In this document: positions 62,295 to 64,000 of the stretch, piece after piece
Numbering within the stretch: position 1 is the first letter of the stretch
Layout of the letters: every line of letters starts with the position of its first letter
Source of the DNA: Bdellovibrionaceae bacterium UBA2316
GTDB lineage: Bacteria; Bdellovibrionota; Bdellovibrionia; Bdellovibrionales; Bdellovibrionaceae
Reading direction: 5' to 3'
DNA: 64,000 nucleotides
Assembly: GCA_002345205.1 (NCBI GenBank)
Contig: DDVI01000003.1
Location: 1-64,000 of the forward strand
Translations under genes and position numbers: made by a program
Notes under the pieces: generated by a model
The model's database searches: none
The model's input: only the letters and a program-made list of their open reading frames with translations
Told to the model about the DNA's origin: nothing

Positions 62295-64000
62295 TAAACA
62301 GGTGAAGGGCCTTTTAGGTCTTTTCTTAAGCGCGGGGTTGTTAATCTCTTGTAGTGAGAACAACGAACCACAAGTAAAAGGTTCGAATAATTCGACATTT
62401 TACGTGGATGCATTAACAGCTAAGTTTGCAACAGTGGGTGAACCAAATGCTCAAGGTAAGCAAAGCAAAAAATTGATTTCGTTTGAAGCATGTTTAAAAG
62501 ACAATGCGCAAACTAACTCAGTAAGTAACTTGAAATTTGATATCGTTGCTGGTGAAGCAGCGGCTACTAAAGTTTCAGACTATCGTGGTTGCCTAGTTTG
62601 GTACGAACTAGTTGATTTCGATCCAGATGCAGAAGTTAAGAACATTTTCATGTCTCGTAACGTAGTTGCAACTGAATCACATTCAGGAACTGAAAAATTA
62701 GTTTTCTGGGTGAACCCACATAAAGATACATTTGAATTTAACCGCCACGGTTCTGCTGGTGCATCTGTGCCAACTGGTCCGGTGACTTATATGTTAAGTC
62801 GCGATGTTAAATCTAGCTCTGTTGCGGGTTATGAATACGATATCTATGTTAAGATCAATGAAGACGTGAACAGCCTTTTAAGCCCGATTCGTCGTCAGGC
62901 AGAGATCACAGCTTTAAGATTAGATTTCCGTAATATTGATTACACTAATATCGAAGTTGATCCAAAAATGAACTTAACGTTCCCGTATACATATAAAACA
63001 AGTTTAGCGATGGATTTAATTCGTCAAGACCTTGGTAACATCACGTCTGAGAAAATCAAACGTGGTAACTTTATGTTCAACTTAGTTTTCTTAAAAGAGA
63101 TGGCTAAAGTTGATAAGCCAACGGCGAATGACGTTGTAGCTGCGGTTCAATGGTCGGCACGCCCTCGTGGTGATGCGGGTCTGATTGAGGTTCCCATCAG
63201 TGTTAAGTTTGCAAATATTGCGGCAATGTCTAGCCGTATGAACGTTTTATTAACGATTACGTCTTTGGATACTCCAGCATTATTTGCTGACCAAAGTTAC
63301 GATGGTATCGTTAACGGTATCACGGCGAACGAGAATTTAGAGATATCGTTAATTCCGAATGAAAACAGTGCTCGTGATTTGATTGAAAAATATGAAGCTA
63401 GTAAAGCTCAAAAGCCAGTTCGTAACTTGACGGCTAAGCAAGTTCTTGAAACCGAAGGTTTTGAAGCCATGGCTAGTTCTTCAGTTAAGTTTACTTCAAG
63501 CAAAGGTTTCTTCTCTAAAGCGACAGAATCAACTGTTGATTTAGGATTAGTGATCGATAACTTAAGAGACAATCAAAAGTTAACTGATGTTGAAGAAAAA
63601 GCGATTTGTGCGGCTTACTTCCTTGGTAAAATGCAAGGAAACGAAAAAGCGTATAAAGATTGTTTGTCGAGTCCAGCCGGAGTTCTAAGTGCGGAAGTTC
63701 GTGAATTTGCAGTTTCTGTTGACGGTAAGCCTTCAAACATCTCTTTTGGCAGAACTGAGAATTTAAAAATCAGCGCTGCATTTGAGTTAACTCAAGGTTC
63801 TTCTAAAACATCTGGTTACAACTTAGATGCTAACATCGGCGGCAATGCGGATGCTGGTGCTTCGTTTGGAATCGGAACTAAAGCTGCGCCCGTTAAGGCG
63901 GATGTTGGCTTAGGTGTTAAGATCGGTTTAGGCGCTAAGGCGTATACGGCGAAAGCATTCGAAAAATCTGAGAAGGGTGCGAAACAAGTGAGTATCTCTT
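62281..64000 (+). CDS. Large lipoprotein, truncated by the window end
   Basis: The gene runs open from the ATG at 62281, 6 bases after GGAGG, to the last base; at least 573 residues are encoded here. The signal peptide ends in LISC (MIFSNKQVKGLLGLF, then LSAGLLISC). The mature part is rich in beta-type sequence, with Ser/Thr/Asn-rich loops and a Gly/Ala-rich segment near the end (NIGGNADAGASFGIGTKAAP). The strong bias to preferred codons, unlike the operon before it, suggests high expression. The start overlaps the end of the barrel gene, so the two are likely partners in the outer membrane. No family was recognised. Confidence 0.8.
   Translation, partial: MIFSNKQVKGLLGLFLSAGLLISCSENNEPQVKGSNNSTFYVDALTAKFATVGEPNAQGKQSKKLISFEACLKDNAQTNSVSNLKFDIVAGEAAATKVSDYRGCLVWYELVDFDPDAEVKNIFMSRNVVATESHSGTEKLVFWVNPHKDTFEFNRHGSAGASVPTGPVTYMLSRDVKSSSVAGYEYDIYVKINEDVNSLLSPIRRQAEITALRLDFRNIDYTNIEVDPKMNLTFPYTYKTSLAMDLIRQDLGNITSEKIKRGNFMFNLVFLKEMAKVDKPTANDVVAAVQWSARPRGDAGLIEVPISVKFANIAAMSSRMNVLLTITSLDTPALFADQSYDGIVNGITANENLEISLIPNENSARDLIEKYEASKAQKPVRNLTAKQVLETEGFEAMASSSVKFTSSKGFFSKATESTVDLGLVIDNLRDNQKLTDVEEKAICAAYFLGKMQGNEKAYKDCLSSPAGVLSAEVREFAVSVDGKPSNISFGRTENLKISAAFELTQGSSKTSGYNLDANIGGNADAGASFGIGTKAAPVKADVGLGVKIGLGAKAYTAKAFEKSEKGAKQVSIS

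Noticed and set aside
1..64000. tRNA genes, rRNA genes, CRISPR arrays, insertion sequences, prophage
   Set aside because: No cloverleaf-like sequence, regularly spaced repeats, transposase or phage gene could be recognised in reading the window.

Overview
The window looks like chromosomal DNA of a predatory or predator-related bacterium of the Bdellovibrionota (Bdellovibrio/Pseudobdellovibrio type). This is inferred, not proven. It rests on moderate-to-low GC, many short lipoproteins (one with the odd lipobox end FQNC), an AMIN-TPR protein heading the flagellar rod/MS-ring operon, a TIGR02147-like regulator, and a histone-fold protein inside the flagellar region. No tRNA, rRNA, CRISPR array, transposase or phage gene was seen.

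Layout. 1-1.95 kb: truA and the rplM-rpsI ribosomal pair with a clear terminator. 2.1-3.5 kb: a decaying aldehyde dehydrogenase plus DUF779 gene pair, broken by two deletions and a frameshift. 3.5-4.7 kb: a lone receiver protein and a divergent lipoprotein. 4.7-7.6 kb (minus): a four-gene Mla-type lipid transport operon (lipoprotein, MlaE, MlaF, MlaD). 7.7-23.1 kb (plus): a long flagellar block running AMIN-TPR protein, degenerate AAA/Fis regulator, flgB, flgC, fliE, fliF, fliG, fliH, fliI, an unknown exported protein, fliJ, a MotE-like protein, fliK and flgD, with a sigma-54-like promoter upstream. Directly behind flgD sits a zinc-finger plus histone-fold protein. A Gcr-type membrane protein, a triple-repeat exported protein and an exported alpha/beta hydrolase follow, then flagellar genes resume (TIGR02530 protein, flgE).

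29.6-32.7 kb: a strong terminator, a large imperfect palindrome, two small lipoproteins and a tandem pair of paralogous anchored proteins. 32.7-38.4 kb (minus): mdh, a zinc alcohol dehydrogenase, an unknown protein, and htpG-trxA followed by a PPC/DUF296 gene that lacks a start codon. A strong promoter with a 28-bp perfect palindrome precedes htpG. 38.4-42.1 kb (minus): a HAD hydrolase, a sensor kinase-like protein without an ATPase domain, and an NtrC-type regulator with its own palindromic promoter. 42.2-45.5 kb: glmU-glmS for UDP-GlcNAc synthesis.

45.5-49.6 kb (minus): a tight four-gene operon of a ThiF/E1-like adenylyltransferase, a SAM methyltransferase, a FeeM-like acyltransferase fused to PilZ, and an HTH regulator. 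It looks like a small biosynthetic or signalling pathway. 49.8-51.3 kb: a frameshifted beta-helix lipoprotein. 51.4-53.6 kb: mltF and tdk. 53.6-56.2 kb (minus): three overlapping minor-pilin genes that all end in a Cys-rich domain closing with C-x-x-C-N. 56.3-60.9 kb (plus): a five-gene overlapping operon around a membrane spermidine-synthase-like protein. 61-64 kb: a beta-barrel-like protein and a large lipoprotein cut by the window edge.

The strongest leads for undescribed biology are the zinc-finger histone next to flgD, the ThiF/methyltransferase/FeeM-PilZ operon, the membrane spermidine-synthase-like operon divergent from the Cys-capped minor pilins, the C-x29-C DDDPDFT repeat protein, and the palindromic operators at htpG and at the NtrC-type gene.
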